Source of the DNA: Pseudobutyrivibrio sp.
GTDB taxonomy: Bacteria > Bacillota_A > Clostridia > Lachnospirales > Lachnospiraceae
Assembly: GCA_024691465.1 (NCBI GenBank)
Contig: JAILNO010000031.1
Span: 1-23,126, forward strand
Direction: 5' to 3'
Length of the DNA stretch: 23,126 bases
Shown here: in pieces, positions 15,101 to 22,761 of the stretch
How positions within the stretch are numbered: the stretch's first letter is position 1
Layout of the letters: every line of letters starts with the position of its first letter
Notes under the pieces: generated by a model
The model's input: only the letters and a program-made list of their open reading frames with translations
Database searches by the model: none
Told to the model about the DNA's origin: nothing
Program-made: the position numbers and the translations under genes

Positions 15101-16829
15101 AATTGTTTTCCCACTGCATTCCCTTAGCATAAGCTGATTCTAGTATATCATCTAACGGCATAGGCTTGGAGAAATAATAACCCTGAGCCATATCACAGCC
15201 AATCTCCTTAAGGAACATATACTGTTCCTCAGTCTCCACTCCTTCAGTAAGGGATAATACCTCAAGCTCCTTAGCCGCCTCTACTATGAGTCCCATAAGA
15301 GTCTTAGTCTTAGGTATTTCCTTCAGAGTCTTAAGGAAAACCATATCAAGCTTGAGAACATCGAATAGATAATCCGTAAGAGTAGTAAGTGATGAGTATC
15401 CACTACCGAAATCATCTATCCATATCTCATATCCTGCATCCCTGATACGCGCTACTGAGTCCTTAAGCAAACCGTTGTTATCAGCGAAAGCACTCTCAGT
15501 AATCTCAACATCTATCATCTCCCTAGGCACATCATATATCTCACAGAAGTCAGATAATAGTTTAAATACATCACATACCTCGAAATCCAGCCTAGATATG
15601 TTAATTGAAATAGGAACAAGAGCTTCACCCTGGTCGGCCAATCTCCTGTAGTCCTGGCATACCTTTTTAACCACGTACTCATCCACCAGATGAATGAGAT
15701 GGAAATGCTCTAAAGTCTCTATGAAGTAGGATGGTTGCAGCATACCTGCCACTGGGTCATCCCATCTAACTAAAGCCTCATAGCCACATATCTCATCTGT
15801 GGCCACCCTGATAATAGGCTGATAATATACCCTGATATAGTCATTGGCAATAGCCTCATCTATATTGTCTACTACGAATTGCTGCTGTCTGAGCTTCTCT
15901 CTAATAATATCATCATATACACAGTAATTCACATCGTGGCGACTCTTAATACTGTTGCAGGCTAGTCTGGCATGATCACAGGCTAAGCTCACCTCAGCCC
16001 TCTTGTCATCCATGAAATATATGCCCGCCTTAATCTTAACCTTCTTAATGACATCCTTTGAAAGAAGCAACTGGCGATACACCTCTTCCACACTCTCGAT
16101 TACTTCCTTCTCCGGAAGGGTGGAGAAAAGTACGAAATGATCGTCAGAGAATCTAGCCACTGTAGCTCCGTAGAATATATCCTTGATGGTGTGGCCAATC
16201 TCGCATAATAGCTCGTCACCTTTTGCAAAACCGTATCGCTCATTAAATAGCTTGAAGTTAGGCACATCGAAGTGAACGAAGGCCACACTCTGCCTGTTAA
16301 TCTCAGGAGTGGACAGTAAGCTCTGTACCTTACTATAGAAGCTAACCATGGATAGAAGTCCAGTAAGCTCGTCATTATCTCCACTTAACATAAGCTGCTC
16401 AATATTGGCATAAGGGCTGCTATTAGCATTGAGATATTCATTCCTATCTACATCCACTATGAATACATAATAGAAGCTCTTGCCATTAGTCCAATGAAGC
16501 AGATGACCGAAATCCTCGATATATTTCACAGTGCCATCCTTAGCAACTATCCTATATCTAACATAGTCATGACGCTTAGCCGCATAGATAGTCTGCGCCT
16601 CAATCTGATTCTCAATCTTGATTAAGTCGTCAGGATGCACCATACCGCGGAAGTTGCCTCCCACATGTTCCATGAAGTCCTGGAAATCATCGCAGCCAAA
16701 GAGCTTAACAACATTGTCTTCAGCAAAGATTATCTCCTCGTCCTCTTCTGCGTTGTATATGAAAAAGCCACCTGGCAAGCCCCTAGGTATTTTCCCATTC
16801 ATCAATGTGTCGTAATATTGTTCGCTCAT
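15099..16829 (-). CDS. PAS-like / degenerate GGDEF / EAL cyclic-di-GMP phosphodiesterase
   Basis: A 576-residue cytoplasmic protein without membrane segments. Residues 10-130 look like a PAS sensor domain. A GGDEF domain follows (DELTGL at 153-158), but its catalytic signature reads FSDDH (227-231) instead of GGDEF, so diguanylate cyclase activity is unlikely. The EAL domain (about 325-576) keeps the key residues: Glu351 in YEALVRW, Asn410 in INIS, Glu442 in VEITES, DDFGSGYSS (472-480), Lys493, Glu529 in TEGVET, and QGYYFSKPMP. I therefore expect active c-di-GMP hydrolysis. The degenerate GGDEF may bind GTP as a regulator, as known for some relatives. It is divergent from lrgAB. Confidence 0.92.
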   Translation of the reverse strand: MSEQYYDTLMNGKIPRGLPGGFFIYNAEEDEEIIFAEDNVVKLFGCDDFQDFMEHVGGNFRGMVHPDDLIKIENQIEAQTIYAAKRHDYVRYRIVAKDGTVKYIEDFGHLLHWTNGKSFYYVFIVDVDRNEYLNANSSPYANIEQLMLSGDNDELTGLLSMVSFYSKVQSLLSTPEINRQSVAFVHFDVPNFKLFNERYGFAKGDELLCEIGHTIKDIFYGATVARFSDDHFVLFSTLPEKEVIESVEEVYRQLLLSKDVIKKVKIKAGIYFMDDKRAEVSLACDHARLACNSIKSRHDVNYCVYDDIIREKLRQQQFVVDNIDEAIANDYIRVYYQPIIRVATDEICGYEALVRWDDPVAGMLQPSYFIETLEHFHLIHLVDEYVVKKVCQDYRRLADQGEALVPISINISRLDFEVCDVFKLLSDFCEIYDVPREMIDVEITESAFADNNGLLKDSVARIRDAGYEIWIDDFGSGYSSLTTLTDYLFDVLKLDMVFLKTLKEIPKTKTLMGLIVEAAKELEVLSLTEGVETEEQYMFLKEIGCDMAQGYYFSKPMPLDDILESAYAKGMQWENN

Positions 16830-16870
16830 ACCTACCCCCGTATTCCAAAATATTTCAGAATATTCACACT

Positions 16871-16890
16871 ATTATAGTAATTTTACTATA
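16871..16890 (-). promoter_or_regulatory. Candidate -10 and overlapping palindrome upstream of the EAL gene
   Basis: A minus-strand TATAAT (16871-16876) lies 42 bp upstream of the EAL start, without a recognisable -35. It overlaps a palindrome at 16873-16890 with 8-bp arms TATAGTAA and TTACTATA around TT. The overlap suggests an operator that controls the EAL gene, possibly with the third half-site at 16914-16920. Confidence 0.5.
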
Positions 16891-16913
16891 GAATCATGTT
16901 TAAAACAAGAAAC

Positions 16914-16941
16914 ATAGTAAATAATGATACTTCTCATTATT
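16914..16941. promoter_or_regulatory. Half-site ATAGTAA and 8-bp inverted repeat upstream of lrgAB
   Basis: ATAGTAA at 16914-16920 repeats the half-site of the palindrome at 16873-16890, exactly 40 bp apart (about four helical turns). It runs into an inverted repeat at 16920-16941, arms AATAATGA and TCATTATT around TACTTC, which ends in the -35 element of the lrgAB promoter. This is the layout of a regulator-controlled promoter. Confidence 0.5.
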
Positions 16942-16967
16942 GTTTCTTTATACTCATAGAGTATAAT
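16940..16967 (+). promoter_or_regulatory. Promoter of lrgAB with a 7-bp dyad over the -10
   Basis: TTGTTT (16940-16945), 16-bp spacer, perfect TATAAT (16962-16967). A dyad TATACTC-ATA-GAGTATA (16949-16965) covers the spacer and the -10, so a protein bound there would block RNA polymerase. In other Firmicutes lrgAB is controlled by LytSR-type two-component systems; no such genes are in this window. Confidence 0.7.
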
Positions 16968-17017
16968 GTGTAAAGCACGTTGCTATTAAGCAATCAGATA
17001 TTTATAGAGGTATATAT

Positions 17018-17377
17018 ATGAAGTACTTAAAACAATTTCTAATTATCCTAGCTGTATCTCTCCTAGGTGAAATTCTTAAGGCAACCTTACCGTTACCAAT
17101 ACCTGCCAGTATCTATGGCATGGTTTTTATGTTTATCTTCCTACTAACTGGTATTATTAAGTTAGACCAGGTTAGAGAAGCTGGCAAATTCATGATTGAG
17201 ATTATGCCAGTAATGTTCATTCCTGCTGGAGTGGGCCTCATGACCTCATGGAAGGTTCTTGAGCCTGTGCTCATCCCCGTATCTGTTATTACAGTAATCA
17301 CTATATTCACTGTAATGGCCGCCACCGGACTTATCTCCCAATGGATAATCCGCAAGGATAAAAAGGAGGTAATATAA
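17018..17377 (+). CDS. lrgA: CidA/LrgA-family membrane protein
   Basis: A 119-residue integral membrane protein with four predicted helices and the family opening LAVSLLGEILKATLPLPIPASIYGMV (shown in part as LPLPIPASIYGM, residues 25-36). CidA/LrgA proteins are holin-like and, with LrgB, affect murein hydrolase activity, lysis and pyruvate uptake in Firmicutes. GAGG precedes the ATG. The stop codon overlaps the lrgB start by one base (TAATG), so the pair is translationally coupled. CidA versus LrgA cannot be separated by sequence alone; the symbol follows the usual lrgAB pairing. Confidence 0.88.
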   Translation: MKYLKQFLIILAVSLLGEILKATLPLPIPASIYGMVFMFIFLLTGIIKLDQVREAGKFMIEIMPVMFIPAGVGLMTSWKVLEPVLIPVSVITVITIFTVMAATGLISQWIIRKDKKEVI

Positions 17378-18069
17378 TGTCTACTTTTATGCAAAACAGC
17401 GCTTATGCTGGCGTTACCATCAGCCTGATTTCCTATGGAATAGGAGCTTGGCTTAAGAAGAAGACAGGACTGGGCTTCTTCAACCCTCTTTTGGTGTCTA
17501 TCATTATTACTATCCTATTCTTGCTAGGTGCCAATATAGATTACGAGACCTACAATAAGGGCGCTCAGTATCTCACTTGGCTACTGACACCATCCACAGT
17601 ATGTCTCGCCATCCCCCTCTATGAAGAGTGGGAGTTACTTAAGAAGAATTCCAAGGCAGTGGTACTGGGTATCACGGCTGGAGTCCTTACCAGTCTACTT
17701 ACAGTATTCGTGTTAGCTAAGCTCATGGGTCTATCACATGCCAACTATGTAACACTTCTTCCTAAGTCCATCACCACCGCCATAGGCATGGGTGTGTCTG
17801 AGGAGCTCGGTGGTTACGTAACCATCACCGTGGCTGTAATCGTAATTACAGGAGTAGTCGGCAACATACTTGGCGAGATTATTCTTAAGATATTTAGGAT
17901 ACATGAGCCTATTTCAAAGGGATTAGCTCTTGGAACTGCAGCTCATGCCATCGGCACTGCCAAAGCCATCGAGCTAGGTGAGGTAGAGGGAGCCATGAGC
18001 TCACTATCAATCGCCGTAGCTGGTATCCTAACAGTTATTTTTGCATCAGTATTTGCATCATTTATATAG
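17377..18069 (+). CDS. lrgB: LrgB-family membrane protein (CidB/LrgB)
   Basis: A 230-residue polytopic protein of the LrgB family. The diagnostic central stretch LPKSITTAIGMGVSEELGG (about residues 128-146) and the C-terminal GTAAHAIGTAKAIELGEVEGAMS are both present. It is the partner of the upstream LrgA and together they form a membrane system linked to lysis control and to pyruvate or small-acid transport. AAAAAGGAGG precedes the ATG. The bidirectional terminator at 18077-18111 follows 7 bp after the stop. Confidence 0.93.
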   Translation: MSTFMQNSAYAGVTISLISYGIGAWLKKKTGLGFFNPLLVSIIITILFLLGANIDYETYNKGAQYLTWLLTPSTVCLAIPLYEEWELLKKNSKAVVLGITAGVLTSLLTVFVLAKLMGLSHANYVTLLPKSITTAIGMGVSEELGGYVTITVAVIVITGVVGNILGEIILKIFRIHEPISKGLALGTAAHAIGTAKAIELGEVEGAMSSLSIAVAGILTVIFASVFASFI

Positions 18070-18076
18070 AAATTAC

Positions 18077-18111
18077 AAAAGCAAGGTCACAGAATCCTGT
18101 GCCTTGCTTTT
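18077..18111 (+). terminator. Bidirectional terminator between lrgB and the aldo/keto reductase
   Basis: Arms AAAAGCAAGG-CACAG and CTGTG-CCTTGCTTTT pair over 15 bp with a single bulged T and an AATC loop. T-runs follow in both directions (CTTTTATTAT on plus; CTTTTGTAAT on minus), so it can end both convergent operons. Confidence 0.9.
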
Positions 18112-18121
18112 ATTATGTCTA

Positions 18122-19255
18122 TTAACTCTCGAAGGTAGTTGCCACCTTATCAAGCAAATCTCTAATATGAAGATGCTGTGGACATACTTGTTCGCACTTG
18201 CCACACTTAATACACTCTGAAGCCTTACTATGACCACCTTTAGTAAGTACAGTATCATAATAATAACCTGTATTCCAATTCTTAAATGCCTCATGTGCAT
18301 TGAGAGATGAGAACATGTCTGGAATAAGGATATCCTTAGGACAGTGATTCTCCTCCACACAGTATCTGCAGCCTGTACATGGAATCAGATTAAGTCCCTT
18401 GAAGATACCTGTTACCTTAGCAACAGCCTCAAGCTCCTTCTCATTAAGAGGCTCGAAATCCTTCATGACACTGAGATTATCTTCCATCTGATCCATATTG
18501 CTCATACCTGAGAGCACCATGGTCATGCTAGGGAAGCTGGCTGCGAATCTGACAGCGTAGCTGGCATTACTCTTGTCACCTAAATCTCTAAATATCTGAT
18601 CAGCCTCAGGTGGAAGCTTCACCAGACTACCGCCCTTAACTGGCTCCATAACTATAACTGGCTTTTTATGCTTCTCGCATACCTCATATACCTTACGGCT
18701 CTGTACTGATGAATCCTCGTAATCCACGTAATTGAACTGAATCTGAACCACCTCAATCTCAGGATGCTCAGTAAGAATCATATCAAGGACCTCAGCCTTG
18801 TCATGGAAGGATAAGCCTAGATGCTTAATCTTGCCTTCCTTCTTGAGCTCATATGCAGTCTCATAAGCCTGGCATGCCTTATACTTCTTATAGTTCTCTT
18901 TATTCTGTGCATGCATGAGATAGAAGTCGAAGTAATCTACTCCACACCACTTAAGCTGATTCTCGAAAAATGGACGAATATCCTCCTGCTTATTGAAGAA
19001 GGTGTCTGTGAGCTTATCTGTAAGTAAGAACTGGCTTCTGTCATAGCGAGCTGACAGGCAGTCTCTAATAGCTAACTCAGACTTGCCATTAATGTATCCG
19101 TGAGCTGTGTCGAAGTAGTTGAGTCCTGAATCAATAAACGAATCGATCATCTTATTGAACTCATCATAGTCTACTTCCTCTCCATTCATAGGCAATCTCA
19201 TACAACCGAATCCAAAATTACCATGGATTTCAGGGAAAAACTTGTTATCTACCAT
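18122..19255 (-). CDS. Aldo/keto reductase with two C-terminal 4Fe-4S motifs
   Basis: Residues 10-285 form an aldo/keto reductase TIM barrel with the catalytic tetrad Asp49, Tyr54, Lys81 and His115 (FDTAHGY, LTDK, LMHAQ). Residues 290-365 carry two cysteine clusters, Cys293/296/299/305 and Cys348/351/354/358 (ECIKCGKCEQVCP), spaced as for 4Fe-4S clusters. Such ferredoxin-like AKRs are common in anaerobes and probably exchange electrons with ferredoxin; the aldehyde or ketone substrate is unknown. GGGAGG precedes the ATG. It has its own promoter (19294-19324) of the MerR-regulated type and lies downstream of the Crp/Fnr gene. Confidence 0.92.
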   Translation of the reverse strand: MVDNKFFPEIHGNFGFGCMRLPMNGEEVDYDEFNKMIDSFIDSGLNYFDTAHGYINGKSELAIRDCLSARYDRSQFLLTDKLTDTFFNKQEDIRPFFENQLKWCGVDYFDFYLMHAQNKENYKKYKACQAYETAYELKKEGKIKHLGLSFHDKAEVLDMILTEHPEIEVVQIQFNYVDYEDSSVQSRKVYEVCEKHKKPVIVMEPVKGGSLVKLPPEADQIFRDLGDKSNASYAVRFAASFPSMTMVLSGMSNMDQMEDNLSVMKDFEPLNEKELEAVAKVTGIFKGLNLIPCTGCRYCVEENHCPKDILIPDMFSSLNAHEAFKNWNTGYYYDTVLTKGGHSKASECIKCGKCEQVCPQHLHIRDLLDKVATTFES

Positions 19256-19293
19256 GTGTTACCTCCCGTTATTAGTCTTCCTTTTACAAAAAC

Positions 19294-19324
19294 ATAATAT
19301 CACTTGAAGTTAACTTTAGGTCAA
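19294..19324 (-). promoter_or_regulatory. MerR-type promoter with dyad operator, upstream of the aldo/keto reductase
   Basis: On the minus strand TTGACC (19319-19324) and TATTAT (19294-19299) are separated by 19 bp. The overlong spacer holds an imperfect dyad (19303-19320, CTTGAAGTT / AACTTTAGG, seven of nine arm positions symmetric, core AAGTTAACTT). A 19-20-bp spacer with an operator inside is the hallmark of MerR-family promoters, and the dyad resembles AdhR/NmlR-type sites of Firmicutes as I recall them. No MerR gene is in the window. Confidence 0.7.
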
Positions 19325-19331
19325 GGATTAG

Positions 19332-19985
19332 TTACGCCAGTAATGCCTTGAGAGCAACTTCATCTAATATAATAACAGCACCTCTCTTAAGCTCTATAAG
19401 CCCCTCGCCTTGAAAGTACTTAAGCATCCTGGTAACAACCTCTCTGGCCGTACCTAGATGTGCTGCTATCTTCTCGTGGGTAATGGTAAGTTCTCTATTC
19501 TGTTCCAGATTGCATTCCTCCATTAGAAATGCCGCAATCCTCTTGTCCATGCTCTGCCACATAATCTGCTCTAATAGCCACATAACCTCTGAGAATCTAG
19601 AGGATAATAGCTCATTAGTATATTTGGATATGCTAAGGGAATTCTCCATTAGGTACTTATACTGGTGGGCTGGTATAACCCAATAATCCGTCTCTTTCTC
19701 CGCCTCTATAATCACATCGAAGCTGATGTCCTTCATAATACAGGCTGCCGAAAAAAGGCACACATCACCAGGGAGTACTCTATATAGCGTCACTTCCTTG
19801 CCATCCATAGATGTGACAAAAGCGCGGAGCTGTCCTGTATTAACCAGGATCAGCCCCTCGCATTCTTCATCAATATTGCGCACTCGACCTACACCCGTGT
19901 GCTTAAGCACAGAGTTAGCGGTCAAGCCTTGCTTTTCTTCTTCAGATAAATCCTCCCATATTGGGAAAAATTCACTAATCTCCAT
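19332..19985 (-). CDS. Crp/Fnr family transcriptional regulator
   Basis: A 217-residue regulator with an N-terminal cyclic-nucleotide-binding-type sensor domain (about 15-115), dimer helix (about 120-150) and winged helix-turn-helix (about 165-205). The recognition helix reads TAREVVTRML (179-188), with the R-E-x-x-x-R pattern that CRP uses to contact GTGA half-sites. FNR-type N-terminal cysteine quartets are absent; Cys42, Cys76, Cys82 and Cys158 are present, and the DVCLFSAAC pair lies in the sensor barrel. The gene starts 14 bp after the fusion enzyme stop with a GGGAGC site, so the two form an operon. Effector unknown. Confidence 0.9.
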   Translation of the reverse strand: MEISEFFPIWEDLSEEEKQGLTANSVLKHTGVGRVRNIDEECEGLILVNTGQLRAFVTSMDGKEVTLYRVLPGDVCLFSAACIMKDISFDVIIEAEKETDYWVIPAHQYKYLMENSLSISKYTNELLSSRFSEVMWLLEQIMWQSMDKRIAAFLMEECNLEQNRELTITHEKIAAHLGTAREVVTRMLKYFQGEGLIELKRGAVIILDEVALKALLA

Positions 19986-19999
19986 ATAGCTCCCATCTG

Positions 20000-22483
20000 T
20001 TAGATGAAGAGGTTCACATTAGCATTCTCAGCATCTCCTAAGTATGATGCAACACCTGCGAATTCAACACCATCGATAAGCTCTTCCTTGCGAATGCCCA
20101 TGACATCCATAGACATGGTACAAGCTACTATCTTGACACCATTGTCCATAGCGCTCTTGATTAACTCCTCAAGGGAAGACACATTCTTGTCCTTCATAAC
20201 GGCCTTCATCATCTTAGTGCCCATGCCACCCATATTCATCTTAGAAAGGGTAAGCTTACCTGTACCTCTAGGCATCATTGCTCCGAACATCTTCTCTACT
20301 AAGCTTTTCTTTACCTTTACTTTATTTGATTTACGAAGGATATTCAATCCCCAGAAGGTGAAAAACATAGTAACTGGTCTGCCCATAGATGCTGCACCGT
20401 TGGCAATAATAAATGAAGCGAGAGCCTTATCAAAATCACCATCGAATACAATCATAGTCTTACCCTGTGGAAGGCTAGCTGATGTGGCAGCTGGAGTAGC
20501 TACCTGCGCTGTAGCCTTGCCCTTCTTGAGAGTAGCGATGTATGAGTTGCCCTCACGCTCCTCCTTAATAAAGGTATTGCCTGTGCGCTCGCACCAAGTC
20601 TTAACGTCACGGGTGAATCCCATATCTGTGGCAGATACTCTAAGGCATGCGCCATCCTCGAGCTCCTTCATCTTCTGATTAACCTTCATGATAGGTCCTG
20701 GGCACTGTAGTCCACTACAATCTACTGAGATAATCTCTGTAACCTTGATATCATCAGACTCTACCTGGTTACTGGGAGTACCTAGGCCCTCGTCCACTTT
20801 TACATCCTCAAGGCTCTCTAAATAAGCTCTGTATAAAGTAGCGCCACCGTCTAATACTGTAATATTGTCAAATCCACTTTGCATAAGGATACGTGCTACG
20901 TTGTAGGCTCTTACACCGATTGCACATGACACACATACTTCCTTATCCTTAGGAATCTCTCCTAAGCGATTACGAACCTGGCCGAATGGTACATGAATTG
21001 AGTTAGCAGGAGCCCATACCTCGCGCTCAATATCCTCTCTAACATCAAGGATAACCAGCTCACTTGGATTAGCCTGAGCTACTTCCATTACGTTCCTGAA
21101 AGATACGATGCCCTCACGAATATTCTCAGATACGAAACCTAACATATTGATAGGGTCCTTAGCTGATGCAAAAGGTGGTGCATATGCAAGCTCAAGCTCC
21201 TTAAGATCCCATGCCTTGGCACCGAATCTGATTGCAGTAGCAATTATATCTATTCTCTTGTCAGCACCCTTAGGTCCTACTACCTGAGCTCCTAAGATTG
21301 TTCCATCCATCTTATAGATAAGCTTGAGATATAGGATAGTTGCATCTGGATAATATCCTGCATGATCCTTCTGAACTATAGTAGCAGCCATGTAATCCTG
21401 GCCCTTTACCTGACCCTTAGCAATAAGAGCCTTCTCTGAAAGACCTACTGCTGCAGCTGTATAATCAAATACCTTGGCAACTGATGTACCCATGGTACCC
21501 TTGTAGCTAATTGATGTGTCGCCATTTCTCTTAGCAATGATAAGGTCTGCCACCATACGTCCCTGCTTGTTAGCTGGTCCAGCCAGAGGAATCATGGTGC
21601 GCTCCTTAGAGATGTAGTGATCTACCTCGATTACATCACCTACAGCCCAGATATCCTTAGCTGAAGTGTGCATCTGATTGTCAACTACGATACCGCCTCT
21701 AGCGTTAGTCTCGATCCCACAGTCCTTAGCAAGCTGGCTGTTAGGACGTACACCGATAGATAGGATTACAAGCTCTGCCTCTACCTGGCTACCATCTGCA
21801 AGTGTAACTGCCACGCCATTTGCTGTCTCCTTAAATGCGCTGACCGCCTGACCTAATCTAAGATCTACACCCTTCTGCTTCATATTGCCATGAAGAAGTG
21901 ACGCCATCTCGAAATCAAGTGGAGCCATAACCTGGTTCTGACCCTCGATAAGAGTAACTTTGATACCTCTCTCATAGAGATTCTCAGCCATCTCAAGACC
22001 GATGAATCCGCCACCTACTACAACTGCTGTCTTAGGGTTCTCATTGTCTACGATTCCACGAATCTTGTCTGTGTCGTTAACAGTCCAAAGAGTATAGATA
22101 CCCTTGCTCTTGATTCCCTCAATTGGAGGAACAAGTGGAGATGAACCTGTAGCAATTACCAGATCATCGTAACTTTCCTCGTAAGTCTCACCACTGCGCT
22201 TCTTAACAGTTACCTTATGCTCATCAGGATTGATAGCTGTAACCTCACTCTGAACTCTTACATCCACATTGAAGCGACTCTTCATCATCTCTGGAGTCTG
22301 AAGTAATAAGGCATCTCTATCCTTAATCACATCTCCAATGTAATATGGCAAACCACAGTTAGCGTATGAAATATAATCACCGCGCTCTAACACTACGATT
22401 TCCATAGTCTCGTCAAGTCTACGAAGTCTTGCTGCAGCTGAAGCTCCACCAGCAACGCCGCCAATAATAACTACTTTGCTCAT
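20000..22483 (-). CDS. CoA-disulfide reductase / rhodanese / TusA / DsrE four-module fusion
   Basis: The 827-residue protein has four modules. Residues 1-450 form a FAD/NAD(P)H disulfide reductase of the CoA-disulfide reductase/NADH-peroxidase group, with VVIIGGVAGG, single active-site Cys43 (YANCGLPYYIG), NAD-binding GGGFIGLE (157-164) and the FAD segment ending WAVGD. Residues 465-560 are rhodanese-like with Cys520 (CAIGVRAY). Residues 583-655 are TusA/SirA-like with Cys594 (CPGP). Residues 675-827 are DsrE/DsrE2-like with Cys788 (CTMSMDVMG). Related CoA-reductase/rhodanese proteins reduce persulfides and polysulfide with NADH; the added sulfur carriers suggest relay between cysteines. AGGAGG-type site precedes the ATG. 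First gene of the operon with the Crp/Fnr regulator. Confidence 0.95.
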   Translation of the reverse strand: MSKVVIIGGVAGGASAAARLRRLDETMEIVVLERGDYISYANCGLPYYIGDVIKDRDALLLQTPEMMKSRFNVDVRVQSEVTAINPDEHKVTVKKRSGETYEESYDDLVIATGSSPLVPPIEGIKSKGIYTLWTVNDTDKIRGIVDNENPKTAVVVGGGFIGLEMAENLYERGIKVTLIEGQNQVMAPLDFEMASLLHGNMKQKGVDLRLGQAVSAFKETANGVAVTLADGSQVEAELVILSIGVRPNSQLAKDCGIETNARGGIVVDNQMHTSAKDIWAVGDVIEVDHYISKERTMIPLAGPANKQGRMVADLIIAKRNGDTSISYKGTMGTSVAKVFDYTAAAVGLSEKALIAKGQVKGQDYMAATIVQKDHAGYYPDATILYLKLIYKMDGTILGAQVVGPKGADKRIDIIATAIRFGAKAWDLKELELAYAPPFASAKDPINMLGFVSENIREGIVSFRNVMEVAQANPSELVILDVREDIEREVWAPANSIHVPFGQVRNRLGEIPKDKEVCVSCAIGVRAYNVARILMQSGFDNITVLDGGATLYRAYLESLEDVKVDEGLGTPSNQVESDDIKVTEIISVDCSGLQCPGPIMKVNQKMKELEDGACLRVSATDMGFTRDVKTWCERTGNTFIKEEREGNSYIATLKKGKATAQVATPAATSASLPQGKTMIVFDGDFDKALASFIIANGAASMGRPVTMFFTFWGLNILRKSNKVKVKKSLVEKMFGAMMPRGTGKLTLSKMNMGGMGTKMMKAVMKDKNVSSLEELIKSAMDNGVKIVACTMSMDVMGIRKEELIDGVEFAGVASYLGDAENANVNLFI

Positions 22484-22547
22484 TTCATCCTCCTATTTAA
22501 ACAATTAATAAACATCAGTTGTTAAAAATTTCACTAAGTATGGTTGA

Positions 22548-22556
22548 ATTATAGCA
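22548..22556 (-). promoter_or_regulatory. Extended -10 promoter of the fusion-enzyme operon
   Basis: A minus-strand TATAAT (22548-22553) preceded by TGC gives an extended -10. No good -35 is seen 16-18 bp upstream, where the palindrome 22573-22591 and T-run lie, which fits dependence on an activator. Predicted start near 22541, leader about 58 nt. Confidence 0.65.
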
Positions 22557-22572
22557 AGTAATAAAAAAAGAG

Positions 22573-22591
22573 TATGTGACAATGTCACATA
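22573..22591. promoter_or_regulatory. Crp/Fnr-type palindrome in the fusion-enzyme promoter
   Basis: A perfect 19-bp dyad, arms TATGTGAC and GTCACATA around AAT. It is centred at 22582, about 41 bp upstream of the predicted minus-strand start, the standard class II position. TGTGA and TCACA are five bases apart rather than the six of E. coli CRP. Flanking AAGAG/CTCTT arms and a T7 run also make a terminator-like hairpin on the minus strand. Confidence 0.65.
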
Positions 22592-22611
22592 ACTCTTAAT
22601 ACAAATGATAA

Positions 22612-22629
22612 CTATATAATACTATATAG
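22612..22629. promoter_or_regulatory. -10 and inverted repeat upstream of the LysR leader
   Basis: A plus-strand TATAAT (22615-22620) lies inside the inverted repeat CTATATA-ATAC-TATATAG. No matching -35 was found at 16-18 bp. The expected start near 22627 coincides with the first hairpin of the LysR leader. Confidence 0.5.
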
Positions 22630-22761
22630 ATTCCTGTTTTTCATCAGAAAAACAGGAATCGTATCTGACCAACTTTTACATGTAATGGAAAAGTTGTCCT
22701 GCGAAGCAGGATTCTTGCGGGAGTTTTCATTATTTTCACGCAAGAAGTCATAGGTAGGAGG
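22629..22761 (+). ncRNA. Structured 5' leader of the LysR-type gene (possible cis-regulatory RNA)
   Basis: Read on the plus strand, it holds a 13-bp perfect hairpin (22629-22660, loop CATCAG) and three contiguous hairpins without linkers: 22670-22696 (arms CAACTTTT / AAAAGTTG), 22697-22711 (TCCTGC-GAA-GCAGGA) and 22712-22746 (TTCTTGCG / CGCAAGAA). The nine bases before them and the bases after them pair as an eight-pair closing helix with a two-base bulge (22662-22669 with 22747-22756, one G-U), making a four-way junction just ahead of the GGAGG site at 22757-22761. I do not recognise it as a known riboswitch. The fold was found by eye only. Confidence 0.5.

Noticed and set aside
16838..16864. 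TATTC...GAATA repeat in the EAL leader
   Set aside because: Five-base arms in A/T-rich DNA are expected by chance.
20004..20678. Open frame of 224 codons on the plus strand
   Set aside because: It lies wholly antisense to the C-terminal modules of the fusion enzyme, has no ribosome binding site or recognisable domain, and follows from the codon usage of the real gene.
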